This document shows positions 21,957 through 31,718 of a DNA stretch of 64,000 nt, in pieces. The stretch lies in assembly GCA_014529385.2 (NCBI GenBank), contig CM043943.1, positions 154,969,092-155,033,091 on the forward strand. The letters run 5' to 3'. This DNA comes from Adiantum capillus-veneris (lineage: Eukaryota; Streptophyta; Polypodiopsida; Polypodiales; Pteridaceae). The first letter of the stretch is position 1. Each line of letters begins with the position of its first letter. The position numbers and the translations under genes were made by a program. The notes below the pieces were generated by a model that made no database searches, was not told the origin of the DNA, and saw only the letters and a list, made by a program, of their open reading frames with translations.

Positions 21957-24702
21957 TCATGTACTAGCTCTATCATTACCCCTCCTTTGCACACGTTGGG
22001 TTGGGGTATAAGTAGGCTGTAACCCAAAGGCTTCAAGGTAAAGCTGCAATACATTTGGTGACTCTGACAGTTCATACTCTTCCATCCACTTTGCATCCAT
22101 AGGCGAGTAGTTCTTGAACTTCACCAAATAGCGTCTTGCAACTTTTCCTTTAACTTTTCTGTCCTTATGTGCCAAAACTTGCTCAGGTACCAGGATCTCA
22201 TCAAGTTCCTCAACTTCTGGCTGATCCTCATCTGGCATATCTTCTGGCACATCACCCACGAAGGGTCTTAGAAGACTCACGTGAAACGCATTATGAATCT
22301 TCTACGCATCAGGCAATTTCAGCCTGTAAGCCACATCGCTGATCTTGTCAAGCACTTGAAAAGGCCCATAGTAATGCATGTTGAGCTTAGGAAACAGCCG
22401 TTCCTTGCCCTTCATCTTCTTTAACCTTGCCTTTTCGAACCTTAAGAGAACCCAATCACCAGGTGATAGTAGCAATTCACGACGGTGACGATCAGCAGCC
22501 TTTTTCTGCTTTGCCTGAGTCTTCTCCAAGGCAACTTTAATCTTCTTATACATCTCATCCATGTTCTCAACATATCGATCTGCCTCAAAGATCTTGTCCT
22601 TTGTATGCAAAATGGGAGGAACCTTTTTGCCGCCTTCAACAATTTCAAAAGGTGCTTTGCCAGTAGACGAATGCACCGTATTATTGTACGCATACTCAAG
22701 CATAGGCAAATACTGTTCCCACTTGCCCTTATTATCTGATACATAGCATTTCAGCAGATCTAAGACATTAGAATTAGCCTCTTCTGACTGTCCATCAGTT
22801 TGTGGATGAAACGAAGATGAAAACTTGAGCGTAGTGCCCATGTTCTCAAACAATCCTCTCCAGAACAAACTGGTCATGCGAGGATCACGATCACTGATAA
22901 TCGATAGTGGCATTCCATGGTACTTAAACACATTGTACATGAACAAGCGTGCCATCTGATCAAATTTTATCTTCTTCCTGACAGGAATAAAATGGGCCTG
23001 CTTGCTGAACCTGCAGATAATGGTCCATATACCATCATTCCCTGTTGGCGTCCTTGGAAGATCAAAGATAAAGTCCATAGCAATGCTTTCCCATGGCTTA
23101 TCCGGAATCGGCAGTGGTTGTAACAACCTTGGTGCCTTTTGCCTGTCAAACTTGACCTTTTGGCAAACTATGCATGCTGGCACAAAGGCATCCACATCTC
23201 TCCTCAAGGTAGGCCAATAGAAGAATGTCTCTACCGCTTTAACTATTGCATCAATGCCACGATGTCCTGCATACGGTGGGACATGACTCTCTTCCATGAC
23301 CTTATGTCGCAGTGGCCTCGTGACACAAAGTCTGCCACGCATCATCATAAAACCATCTCTGAGGAGGTAGTGCTCGTGATGTTGCCCCTCTTGTAACTGT
23401 TCAAAGATCCTTGCAAAATCTTCATCAGCAGTATACTGTTCCTTCATGTCATCTAACTCATGATGATAAGGAATTGACACAGCTGAAATTTGTGGCTTTC
23501 TTGATAACGCATCAGCCACAACATTCTTCTTGCCTTCCACATGCATAATCTGGAAGTGGAACATGGAAAGAATGTTTGCCCATCGCATATGCTTTTCGGA
23601 TAACTTTGACTGTGTCAAGAAGTATCGCAGGGTCTAATGATCTGTTTGGACAACAAAATCAGCACCCAAGAGGTAGTGCTTCCAGCTAGAAAGCGCATGA
23701 ATCACGGCCAAGAGCTCTTTCTCATAGACTTGCATAGTCCTCTCTGGCCCTTGCAAAATTCGGCTTTCATAATCTACTACCCGTCCGTCTTGCATTAGCA
23801 CTGCTCCGATGCTACTGCCACACGCGTCACACTGGACCACAAATGACTTCCTGAGATCTGGCAAAACAATAACTAGATCTGAAGTCAACTTTTCCTTTAA
23901 GAGACTAAAAGCTGAATTTTTTTTTTGGGTCCATCTGAAAGTGACCTCTTTTTTTTGCAATGCGTGAAGAGGCCATGCTATCTCTGCAAAATTTCTCATA
24001 AACCTTCTATAGTAGGAACACAATCCCAAGAAGCTTCTGACATCGTGCACAGTCTTCAAGTCTGGCCATGTCTTGATAGCTTCAACCTTTGCGGGATCCA
24101 TTCTAACACCATCCTTTGAGACTATGTGGCCCAAAAAGTGGATCTCTTCGAGGAAGAATTCACTTTTCTTAGGATTGACAAGTAACCTGTGATGACTGCG
24201 CAGCTCTTCGGACACAATGGTCAAGTGACGCCTATGCTCCTCTTCATTCTTCGAATACACTATCATGTCATCAAAGAACGTTTTAACAAACTGTTGATGC
24301 GAACGGAAAATCCGGTCCATCATTCTGTTGAACGTGGCAGGAGCATTTGTTAGCCCAAACGGCATCACTAGAAACTCATAAAGACCAAATGTCGTTCTAA
24401 ACGCAGTCTTGTGCACATCCTCTCACCTTATACGAATCTGATGGTACCCACTCTTAAGGTCTATCCTGCTGAAAATTGTAGCACCCTCTAAACGATCGAG
24501 AATATCATCAATTCTAGGAATAGGAAACCTATTCTTGATGGTATTCTTATTCAACGCACGGTAGTCAATACACATGCGCCATGAGCCATCCTTCTTTTGC
24601 ACTAGGAGCACTGGGGAGCAAAAGGGTGAAGAACTAGGCTGAATCAGTCCCTTCTCTAATAACTCCTCAACCTGGCCCATAATCTCTTTCTGCTGCGCCG
24701 TA
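21957..24702 (-). pseudogene. pol of element D: RT, RNase H, integrase, chromodomain
   Basis: Minus-strand chromovirus polymerase that, unusually here, keeps one reading frame from 24680 to 21957. [58 protein letters not shown] (catalytic Asp pair, about 24260). RNase H: FVVQCDACGSSIGAVLMQDG, YEKELLAVIHAL. Integrase: GHRGIDAIV, MDFIFDLPRTPTGNDG (first Asp), SDRDPRMTSLFW (second Asp), QTDGQSEEANS (Glu), then the GPFQVLDKISDVAYRL module. Chromodomain: EILVPEQVLAH, RRYLVKFKNYSPMDAKWMEE. Only three nonsense codons interrupt it: TGA near 24420, TAG near 23634 and TAG near 22300. Protease, gag and 5' LTR are missing; the right end joins LINE family 1 at about 24703. Confidence 0.88.
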
Positions 24703-26400
24703 GATCAGTGGTGGGACATGTACGCACTCCGGAAGGGGTATCTGATCTAGTTCACTCTACTATTGGAGTGAAACAGGGCTGCCCATTGTCTCCTTATCTA
24801 TTTGGTATGTATGTTGATGAGGTGTCTAATTACATTGATAGAAAGGGTGACAGGGGTGCCCAGCTGGCAAGGACGTGGATCCCATTGTTGCTATATGCTG
24901 ATGATATTGTGCTGATATCTGACTCACCAGAAGGTATGCAATGACATTTGGATGCACTACGCAGTTTTGCAGAGGATAGTGGACTATGTGTAAACCTAGG
25001 CAAAACCAAGGTTATGGTGTTTAACACCACACCGCAATGGGTCAGGAGATCAGTACCTACTTTCAAATATGGTCAGGAGATTGTGGAGTATACAGATGCA
25101 TACACTTACCTGGGGGTAGTCTTTACTGGGCCGAGATTTTCTTTGAGAAGAGCAACAGAGACTAGACTAACTAGAGCTGGTGCGGCTCTAGGAGGAATGG
25201 AGAGATGTGTTCGCAAGTTCAGTTACTAGAACCTAGGACAAAGTTATGGCTCTTTGATACTTTGGTTGCCTCTATTATGTTATATGGGGTGCATGTTTGG
25301 GGACCTTCTATAGGCCAGGATGGTTCGAGGCGTATGGAGAAGCCCCTAGTATCTATGATCTCTCGGCCGATTAGAGCCAAGGTTTCTGTACCGCATGATA
25401 TCATTCGAGCGGAATTAGCTGCCCCCCTTATGGAGATTGAGGCGCTTACCAGATCAGTCTCCTTTGTACACAGTCTGTGGCATACTACCAGAGCACATAT
25501 GACAGGGTGGCTCTAGAGTCCTCCAGACAATTAGCTCTTAATGGGGATACATCATGCTGGTATGCACAGATGGCATCATGGTTTCAGACACATGGTTTCA
25601 CCATGGACAGGTTGCCTCCTTTTCAATACTCTCTACAAGCACCCTTGAGCCTTTGAGGTCTCTGACACGGGTAGAGATTAATAGACTCATCCTTCAGGAT
25701 CTGATCAAGCTGGACACGAGGAGGACATGGATAGAGCCGTTACAGGAGTTGGGCACAAAGATGGCTTTCTATAGAGAGCATCTTCTCCACCTCACGGGGG
25801 ATGGGTTTGTGATTCGACCTAGCTATATGGACACGCATCTTTCGCATGGTTTGCGTTGTGCCATTGGCCAGATACGCACGTCCTCACATCAGCTCGAGAT
25901 TGAGACTGGCAGATTCAAAGGGACACCAGCAGATAGCAGGATATGCCGCTTATGCCATCTAGAGCCAGAGACAGAAGTACATTACATCTATTCAGAGAAG
26001 GTTTTGGGCCTCTATCTAGGGTCATGAGTTATGAGGATCAAAGATGTCTTGGGCTATATCTACTTGAGTTACACAGGCATAGAGAAACTTTACTGAGGAG
26101 AGTTGAAGAGAGACATCCCCAGAGACAGATCACAGATTTCATTACACTAGATATTGTACACCCAAAAGAACAGACAGAGGAATAGCCAATGATGGAGAGG
26201 TCTACCCGCACTACTTGCATTCTCATAGACCGAGCATTGGAGCTAGGGAGATCTATACGACACCGATGGAGAAGAGGAGCTACACAGTTTCGAAGGAGGC
26301 TACGGCAAAGGATTCAAGCCATACTCTTTCGTCGTCCAGAGTGCAGATGAAGATGGATCTCTACTCCCCTCCCATATTGTCTTCACATTGTACTGCTTAG
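24703..26400 (+). pseudogene. LINE family 1 ORF2, RT C-terminal half (copy A)
   Basis: Resumes LINE A on the right of element D. VGHVRTPEG, STIGVKQGCPLSPYLFGMYV (motif B) and LLYADDIVLISDSPEG (motif C, Y-A-D-D, about 24891) are in one frame to a TGA at 24942. GLCVNLGKTKVMVFNTTP and YTYLGVVF follow in the same frame to a stop near 25229, and LFDTLVASIMLYGVHVWGPS comes after a frameshift. The C-terminal region has the CRLCHLEPETEVHY zinc-knuckle-like block near 25950 and LDTRRTWIEPLQELGTKMAF. Three or more frame changes occur. After the coding region, 26401-26542 is the 3' untranslated region, with TTTGTATCAGATACACCGCA and TTTGGCCTTTTGAGGACG, leading straight into (TC)122. Confidence 0.82.
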
Positions 26401-26539
26401 TTTAGGATCCCGCAGTATTTATATTTTGTTATCCTAGTTTAATTTATTTTGTTAATCTGACTTTGTATCAGATACACCGCATTGTAACTTTCTGGTCTCA
26501 TAGGTCACTTTGGCCTTTTGAGGACGTTACTATAACATT

Positions 26540-27740
<1,201 letters not shown>

Positions 27741-27813
<73 letters not shown>
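27741..27813 (+). repeat. (TC)36 at the 3' end of LINE copy B
   Basis: Pure TC run directly after TTTCATTTCATT. Confidence 0.95.
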
Positions 27814-27815
<2 letters not shown>

Positions 27816-27886
27816 TTTGTAACTGATTGGTCTCATAGGTCATTTTGGCCTTTTGAAGACGTTAATATAACATTTCATTTCATTTC

Positions 27887-27890
<4 letters not shown>
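27814..27890 (+). mobile_element. LINE family 1 mini-copy (last 77 bases only)
   Basis: Only the terminal part of the LINE 3' untranslated region (TTTGTAACTGATTGGTCTCA, TTTTGGCCTTTTGAAGACG, then CATTT three times). It sits between two TC arrays and ends in its own (CT)43. Confidence 0.85.

Positions 27891-27976
<86 letters not shown>
27891..27976 (+). repeat. (CT)43 at the 3' end of the LINE mini-copy
   Basis: 86 bases of pure CT, followed by TTTTTCGCACG. Confidence 0.95.
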
Positions 27977-27980
<4 letters not shown>

Positions 27981-28014
27981 CGCACGAACACACACAGGCT
28001 GTCGGTCGCTCCCT

Positions 28015-28235
28015 GCAAGTGTCGTGTTGCTCAAGCACTGTCGTCGCTGTCGTCACCTCCTCAAAATGCCACGTCAGTGGCATTTTGTTTGAGGTCACTG
28101 CTAATATAACTAACATTTTGTTTGAAGTCACTGCAAGTGTCGTGTTGCTCAAGCACTGTCGTCGCTGTCGTCACCTCCTCAAAATGCCACGTCACTGGCA
28201 TTTTGTTTGAGGTCACTGCTAATATAACTAACATT
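28015..28235 (+). repeat. 118-bp-period tandem repeat with a palindrome in each unit
   Basis: 28015-28117 and 28133-28235 are near-identical (GCAAGTGTCGTGTTGCTCAA ... CTAATATAACTAACATT), separated by TTGTTTGAAGTCACT, which echoes the unit's own TTGTTTGAGGTCACT. Each unit has a palindrome: arms AAAATGCCAC and GTGGCATTTT around GTCA in unit 1, one base weaker in unit 2. The surrounding 27977-28330 starts at (CT)43 and ends in an A-rich stretch (28301-28328), so it could be a retroposed sequence. No protein is credible. Confidence 0.8.
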
Positions 28236-28330
28236 GTCATTTGTGTGCCAATAAATTAATTTATTTATATAGCAACCCTCGTGTGATTATGTATGTGTGC
28301 AACACAACAAAAAAACAAAAAAAAAAATCG

Positions 28331-28450
28331 AAGATGCCTCAACAGATTCTCTATCTCCCTCTGTAGATTGGAGCCTTGAAATTCTCTCGCTTTTTTCTAA
28401 TCCTGATGCGTAGGCCACACAAACGATAGTATTAGTTATATTAACAGGGA
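28331..28450. other. Unassigned sequence flanking a solo LTR
   Basis: No gene. The last 30 bases (CAAACGATAGTATTAGTTAT) reappear imperfectly just beyond the other end of the LTR, near 29199-29231 (CAAACGATAGTAGTAGCCAA). Confidence 0.4.
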
Positions 28451-29184
28451 TGTAACCGGGACAGGCACCACGTGTTAACGGAAAAGAACAGACTGAACAA
28501 CTTTAAGCACTTCTAATAACAATTGAATTGAAAGAGTTGCACGACACACAGACGGGAGTGGTAGAGTTCCACCTTGAGAGAGCACTCGCCCCAAACCTTG
28601 GTGCCCCTTTTGGTATTTCTTTATATTGCTTGAACTCAGTACAAAGGCGGTACTCCAGACTCTGCACCTCCACGCGGGAGCGTGCCAGAGACTGAGCCAT
28701 CTACACATATTTAAAGGCCCTTTGCCTATGAAAAGCAATTTACATGAAAAGCTTCAAACTCAAAAGCATCTAGTCCCGAAAGCTGGCACCCAAAGCTGCC
28801 CATCGTAAATCACAAAAATCCGTACACCTGACACGTCAGCATGTCGGCACAAATAGCGGAAATCCGTACTGGCTTCCACGTGGCAATGCGATCGCAAATC
28901 ACAGGTGTCCGTACAGTTGCCGCGTCAATATCTTCTACGCAAGAGAGTGTGGTCTTGCTTTATTTTAATCTATTTAGGTCCTCTGGGCCCTATCGGACGA
29001 CGGGGTCCCATAAGTTGGTAAGACTTCTACTCGACGAGACTTTACAAGTTGGTAAAACTTCTTGTGTTGCTTCGTCTTCTTCTGCCACTTTTGCTTCTGC
29101 TTCTCCTAGGGCTTAGGCCCCTCGGCCGGGATCTGCAAGTTGGCTCTGTTCTTCAATGGCTTGACACGTCAACAGTTTGTGACA
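28451..29184 (-). repeat. Probable solo LTR, minus strand
   Basis: 734 bp from plus TGTAACCGGGACAGGCACC to CAACAGTTTGTGACA, the mirror of the TGTCACAAACTG start. It contains the core (GCCCCAAACCTTGGTGCCCC, TTTTGGTATTTC), U3 modules (GCGGAAATCCGTACTGG, CCACGTGGCA, GACACGTCAGCA) and TTTAAAGGCCC. No primer site or polypurine tract adjoins it. Flanking 5-mers are AGGGA (left) and AGCGA (right), a 4-of-5 match that may be a decayed target duplication. Confidence 0.7.
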
Positions 29185-29239
29185 AGCGACCTCAAACAAA
29201 CGATAGTAGTAGCCAATATATTAAAAGTCTCACTTAATT

Positions 29240-29515
29240 GGCCATCCACAATTTGAAACTGCGATTTAGAACCAAGCCACCTTGCCAAGCAATATCTCGC
29301 GAAGTTTCCCTCTCTTCTAAGACGGTTTAGCCTCAAGCGAAGTTAGCCATCCTGCTTCTCTCTATTTAACCGCGTCTCTCTCTATTTAAGCACACTGCGC
29401 AAGAGGGTGTGTCAGTTTTCACGCCTCTATAACCTCTCTCTCGTGCGTAGAGTTCCCTTTGTTTTGTTCTACTCACCCACTACTACATACTCCTGTATAT
29501 TACTACCTAGTGCCA
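29240..29515. other. Sequence without recognised gene; TATA-like boxes
   Basis: Contains a nearly repeated phrase (TCTCTCTATTTAACCGCG and TCTCTCTATTTAAGCACAC, 29356-29395) that resembles a duplicated TATA box, followed by pyrimidine-rich sequence and an ATG in good plant context at 29515 (GTGCCATGGC). The frame from that ATG is only 43 codons and unknown. It might be the LTR/leader of a copia element, but that is not established. Confidence 0.35.
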
Positions 29516-29554
29516 TGGCATCACATGATGCATCTCCGCACGAGAATGGCACCG

Positions 29555-29803
29555 CTAGCACATATCAACCCATGGAGGAAAGGCAATTTCTCCTCCCGAC
29601 TCCACACACGCACGAGCATACTCCGAGGGTGCTTCCCCACTGCTAGAACCTGCAACATCCTCCATAGAACCTGGATCCACAAAACCTGGGCATATATAAT
29701 AACCTTTAACAATGTTCCATACAACCTTGGAAACAAGTACATGCTGTATCATGTAAGCCCACAATGAATAGTTGTCTCCATCGAGTTTGTCATCAACACA
29801 CAT
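29555..29803 (-). pseudogene. Ty1/copia-type gag N-terminal fragment
   Basis: The minus-strand frame from 29803 contains KLDGDNYSLWAYMIQHVLVS followed by KVVWNIVKGYYICPG, the N-terminal signature of plant copia gag polyproteins (DUF4219/UBN2 type: K-L-x-G-x-N-Y-x-x-W ... L-W). Only about 82 codons remain. No zinc knuckle, integrase or RT is nearby and no copia LTR was identified. It is the only copia trace in a window otherwise full of gypsy elements. The upstream plus-strand ATG at 29515 lies in the opposite orientation. Confidence 0.6.
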
Positions 29804-29814
29804 TTTGAAAACAT

Positions 29815-30152
29815 CATTGCTCTTAGCATCTAGATTCTACAAGCACTTGCTCTCCAAAAGTTAGCACTAAAACTGACCCATGCTATCCATACATGCCACG
29901 TCAGCGCTCAAAGGAATTCGCGGAAAATCTGTATAGTTCTGCAACGTCATGGCCATACTTCACAAGTAGGTCTAGGTTAAAGTTTAAAACCTTCTAAGTG
30001 GGCATGCCATGTCACAAACTTGTGACATACCTCCCTCTTGAAAGAATTGTAATCGCCCTTGATTACTCACGTCATGGCCATCCTTCACAAGTTGGTCTGG
30101 GTTAAACTTTAAAACCTTCTAAGTGGGCATGCCACGTCACAAACTTGTGACA
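29815..30152 (-). repeat. LTR fragment with a 125-bp duplicated edge
   Basis: Minus-strand U3 piece with CCACGTCAGCGCT, TTCGCGGAAAATCTGTATAG and the edge CTTGTGACA, which appears twice (30027 and 30152) because 29944-30068 is repeated as 30069-30193. Each edge is followed by TACCTCCCTCTTGAAAG, the reverse-complement polypurine tract. At both edges TGTCACAA-AC-TTGTGACA (or a near variant) forms a palindrome. Confidence 0.7.
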
Positions 30153-30193
30153 TACCTCCCTCTTGAAAGAATTGTAATCGCCCTTGATTACGC
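29944..30193 (+). repeat. 125-bp tandem duplication across an LTR/interior boundary
   Basis: 29944-30068 and 30069-30193 both run from ACGTCATGGCCAT through CTTGTGACATACC to CGCCCTTGATTAC, with a handful of differences. Because it spans the LTR edge, the element would have two candidate 3' LTR starts. Confidence 0.85.
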
Positions 30194-30330
30194 ATGTAAA
30201 AACAGCCAAAGGGCAAAAACTCACTCAGTAGACACTGACTTTATGTACTCAGGCACCAGACTGCACACTTGCACAAAGACGACAGCAACTGAACATTCAC
30301 ATTACCTGTTATAACAGTCATTTGTACGGT
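30153..30330 (-). other. 3' noncoding interior of a minus-strand LTR element
   Basis: Polypurine-tract complement, AATCGCCCTTGATTACGC and GTAGACACTGACT, as behind the other minus-strand LTR edges. No coding sequence. Confidence 0.6.
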
Positions 30331-30707
30331 CAGACGAGAGTCTACGACCCGTACCCAGACTGGTTGGACGAAGTCCAGGGTCCGTTATGACGGTTATATC
30401 CAAATCTAGGAGCCGTTCTACTCAAACCCAGCTTAACGGTTGCACACAGGTCCAGGAACTATCATGACGGCTGTTATGAAGCGGTTTCACATGTCCCATA
30501 TCCCCGGACCTGCTCTATACACTACTCACACCTCTCATTTCCTTGTTCAGACATTGCAAATGTCGATTCCAAGGCATTTGTATGCTGCATAGCATTGAGC
30601 ATGATCACTCCGCATGTGGCATGCTAACAGTGTCTACTGATGTTTGGTGCAGTGTTAGCGTACACAGCAGTAATCAAGGACCATTACTTTTCTTTATGAG
30701 GGGGGCA
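30331..30707 (+). other. Interior end of a plus-strand LTR element with polypurine tract
   Basis: CAGTGTCTACTGATG (compare 39120, CAGTGTCTACTAAAC) and the polypurine tract ATGAGGGGGGCA (30697-30707) directly precede an LTR start. 30330-30480 has four CCGTT/AACGG-type motifs of unknown meaning. No open reading frame is credible. Confidence 0.55.
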
Positions 30708-30900
30708 TGTCACAAAACGATGGCATGGCATAACCATGGACAACTGGAGTAGAGTAGATCAGATGGGGCAGACCAAGTCAGAACCACCGTCCAAGCTACA
30801 TTACAAATACAGGTTGCACAGATTTGCTGAAGAAGTGTACAGATTTTTCAGCTATAGCTGATTTTTAAGCTGAGCTGAGTTTTTGAGCGCAAGTTATTAA
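30708..30900 (+). repeat. LTR 5' fragment
   Basis: Starts TGTCACAAAACGATGGCATGG directly after a polypurine tract. Later sequence is AT-rich and loses similarity to the other LTRs around 30850-30900, so the right border is approximate. Confidence 0.5.
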
Positions 30901-31132
30901 AGCAGAAGAATTTTTTTAGAGCTTTCGTGCACAATTTAAATAGAAAATGAAGTAAGTTGCTTTTCGGCTACACTGTTAATAGGCAGAGATTATCAAAACT
31001 TTGAGGAGAGCAGCATGACAGCATACAAACCATAGATAATGCCTTGCTCTTAATGAGCATTTTTATCTCCTGGTGCAATCACTAAACATGAGCTCAAATG
31101 CACAAGGAAAAATTAGGATTTAATGTATTTAC
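30901..31132 (-). other. Intronic sequence downstream of the last visible TOR exon
   Basis: AT-rich, no repeats and no exon recognised. On the minus strand it begins with the donor GTAAATACATTAAATCC. The exon that should follow in TOR is not here. Confidence 0.5.
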
Positions 31133-31276
31133 CTGTAGCTGATGAAACGCTGCCGAACGTTTTTGATCAATCTCAAGTTTATTATCCTTTCCAGAGAACC
31201 ACTGATACTTAAGATATGCATAGATGACCTGAGGTGCTTCCAAAGGCCTTGGTAAAGCAGGGCTGTCCAAGCCATG
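31133..31276 (-). CDS. TOR: TOR kinase, FAT-domain exon (exon 4 of 4 visible)
   Basis: Exon of the serine/threonine kinase Target of Rapamycin, the nutrient-sensing PI3K-like kinase of the TORC1 complex. The 144 bases (48 codons, phase 0) encode GLDSPALPRPLEAPQVIYAY followed by LKYQWFSGKD and end SAAFHQLQ. The segment QV-x-YAYLKYQW is highly characteristic of plant TOR, and animal TOR has a cognate YAYMK block. Acceptor TTTGCAG|CATGGC and donor CTACAG|GTAAAT are canonical. The FAT helical repeats scaffold the kinase domain, which would be encoded further to the left but is not found before the window edge. There are no stops or indels, so it looks like a live gene. Confidence 0.85.
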
Positions 31277-31358
31277 CTGCAAATGAAAGAGGACTAAAAA
31301 TAATAAACTACCTGTTAAACTCTTCAGGATCTGTAAAATGACACTAACAATATTTTAC
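31277..31358 (-). other. TOR intron (82 bp)
   Basis: Minus strand: donor CCG|GTAAAATATTG, acceptor CATTTGCAG. Phase 0. Confidence 0.85.
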
Positions 31359-31499
31359 CGGTAAAAGATTCTCTAGCGTCACTCTTGATTGATTAATCCG
31401 ACCACTCTTACGACAAAGGGAGGCAAAGTTCAGCCATGTGTCCACATCTTCCTTCGGTGGAAGAACAAGTGCTCTGACTGCCAGAAGTGCATGCCACAC
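31359..31499 (-). CDS. TOR: TOR kinase, FAT-domain exon (exon 3 of 4 visible)
   Basis: 141 bases (47 codons, phase 0) encoding VWHALLAVRALVLPPKEDVD, then TWLNFASLCRKSGRINQSRV and TLENLLP. The L-x-VR-x-L-V-x-PxEDxxTWLxxASLC-KSGR pattern is the best conserved part of the TOR FAT domain across plants and animals, so identification rests mainly on this exon. Acceptor GACCAAG|GTGTGG and donor ACCG|GTAAAA are valid. The exon is fully open and every conserved residue I would expect is present. It joins in frame to the exons on either side. Confidence 0.9.
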
Positions 31500-31607
31500 C
31501 TTGGTCAACCATATGGGCAAAATTTAGAATTCCAGCAAATGGTAGAAACAGAGAATAAAGATTCTGTTTTGAAACAAAATAAACAATGATTCCAAAAAAT
31601 CACAAAC
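31500..31607 (-). other. TOR intron (108 bp)
   Basis: Minus strand: donor GAG|GTTTGTGATTT, acceptor TTGACCAAG. Phase 0. Confidence 0.85.
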
Positions 31608-31718
31608 CTCAACATTCCTTTTTGTGCCACGTATGCGATCATGCCACATTTTACGTATTAGAGCAGCATGGCCTTCCGCCCCATTATTTGTTGCCACAAG
31701 CAATGAGTAGTCAATAAC
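31608..31718 (-). CDS. TOR: TOR kinase, FAT-domain exon (exon 2 of 4 visible)
   Basis: 111 bases (37 codons, phase 0) encoding VIDYSLLVATNNGAEGHAAL, then IRKMWHDRIRGTKRNVE. In TOR proteins this stretch (…ELEEVIDY… RNMWxxRIxGxKRNVE) links directly to the VW-x-ALLAVR block of the next exon, as it does here. Acceptor AATTACAG|GTTATT and donor GTTGAG|GTTTGT are canonical. The intervening VATNNGAEGHA portion is the variable part of the family. No disruption. Confidence 0.87.

Noticed and set aside
29515-29646. Small plus-strand gene starting at a good-context ATG
   Set aside because: 43 codons, no family resemblance, and it overlaps a copia gag fragment on the other strand.
30330-30480. Regulatory cluster of AACGG/CCGTT motifs
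   Set aside because: Only four short matches in noncoding LTR-element DNA; not distinguishable from chance here.
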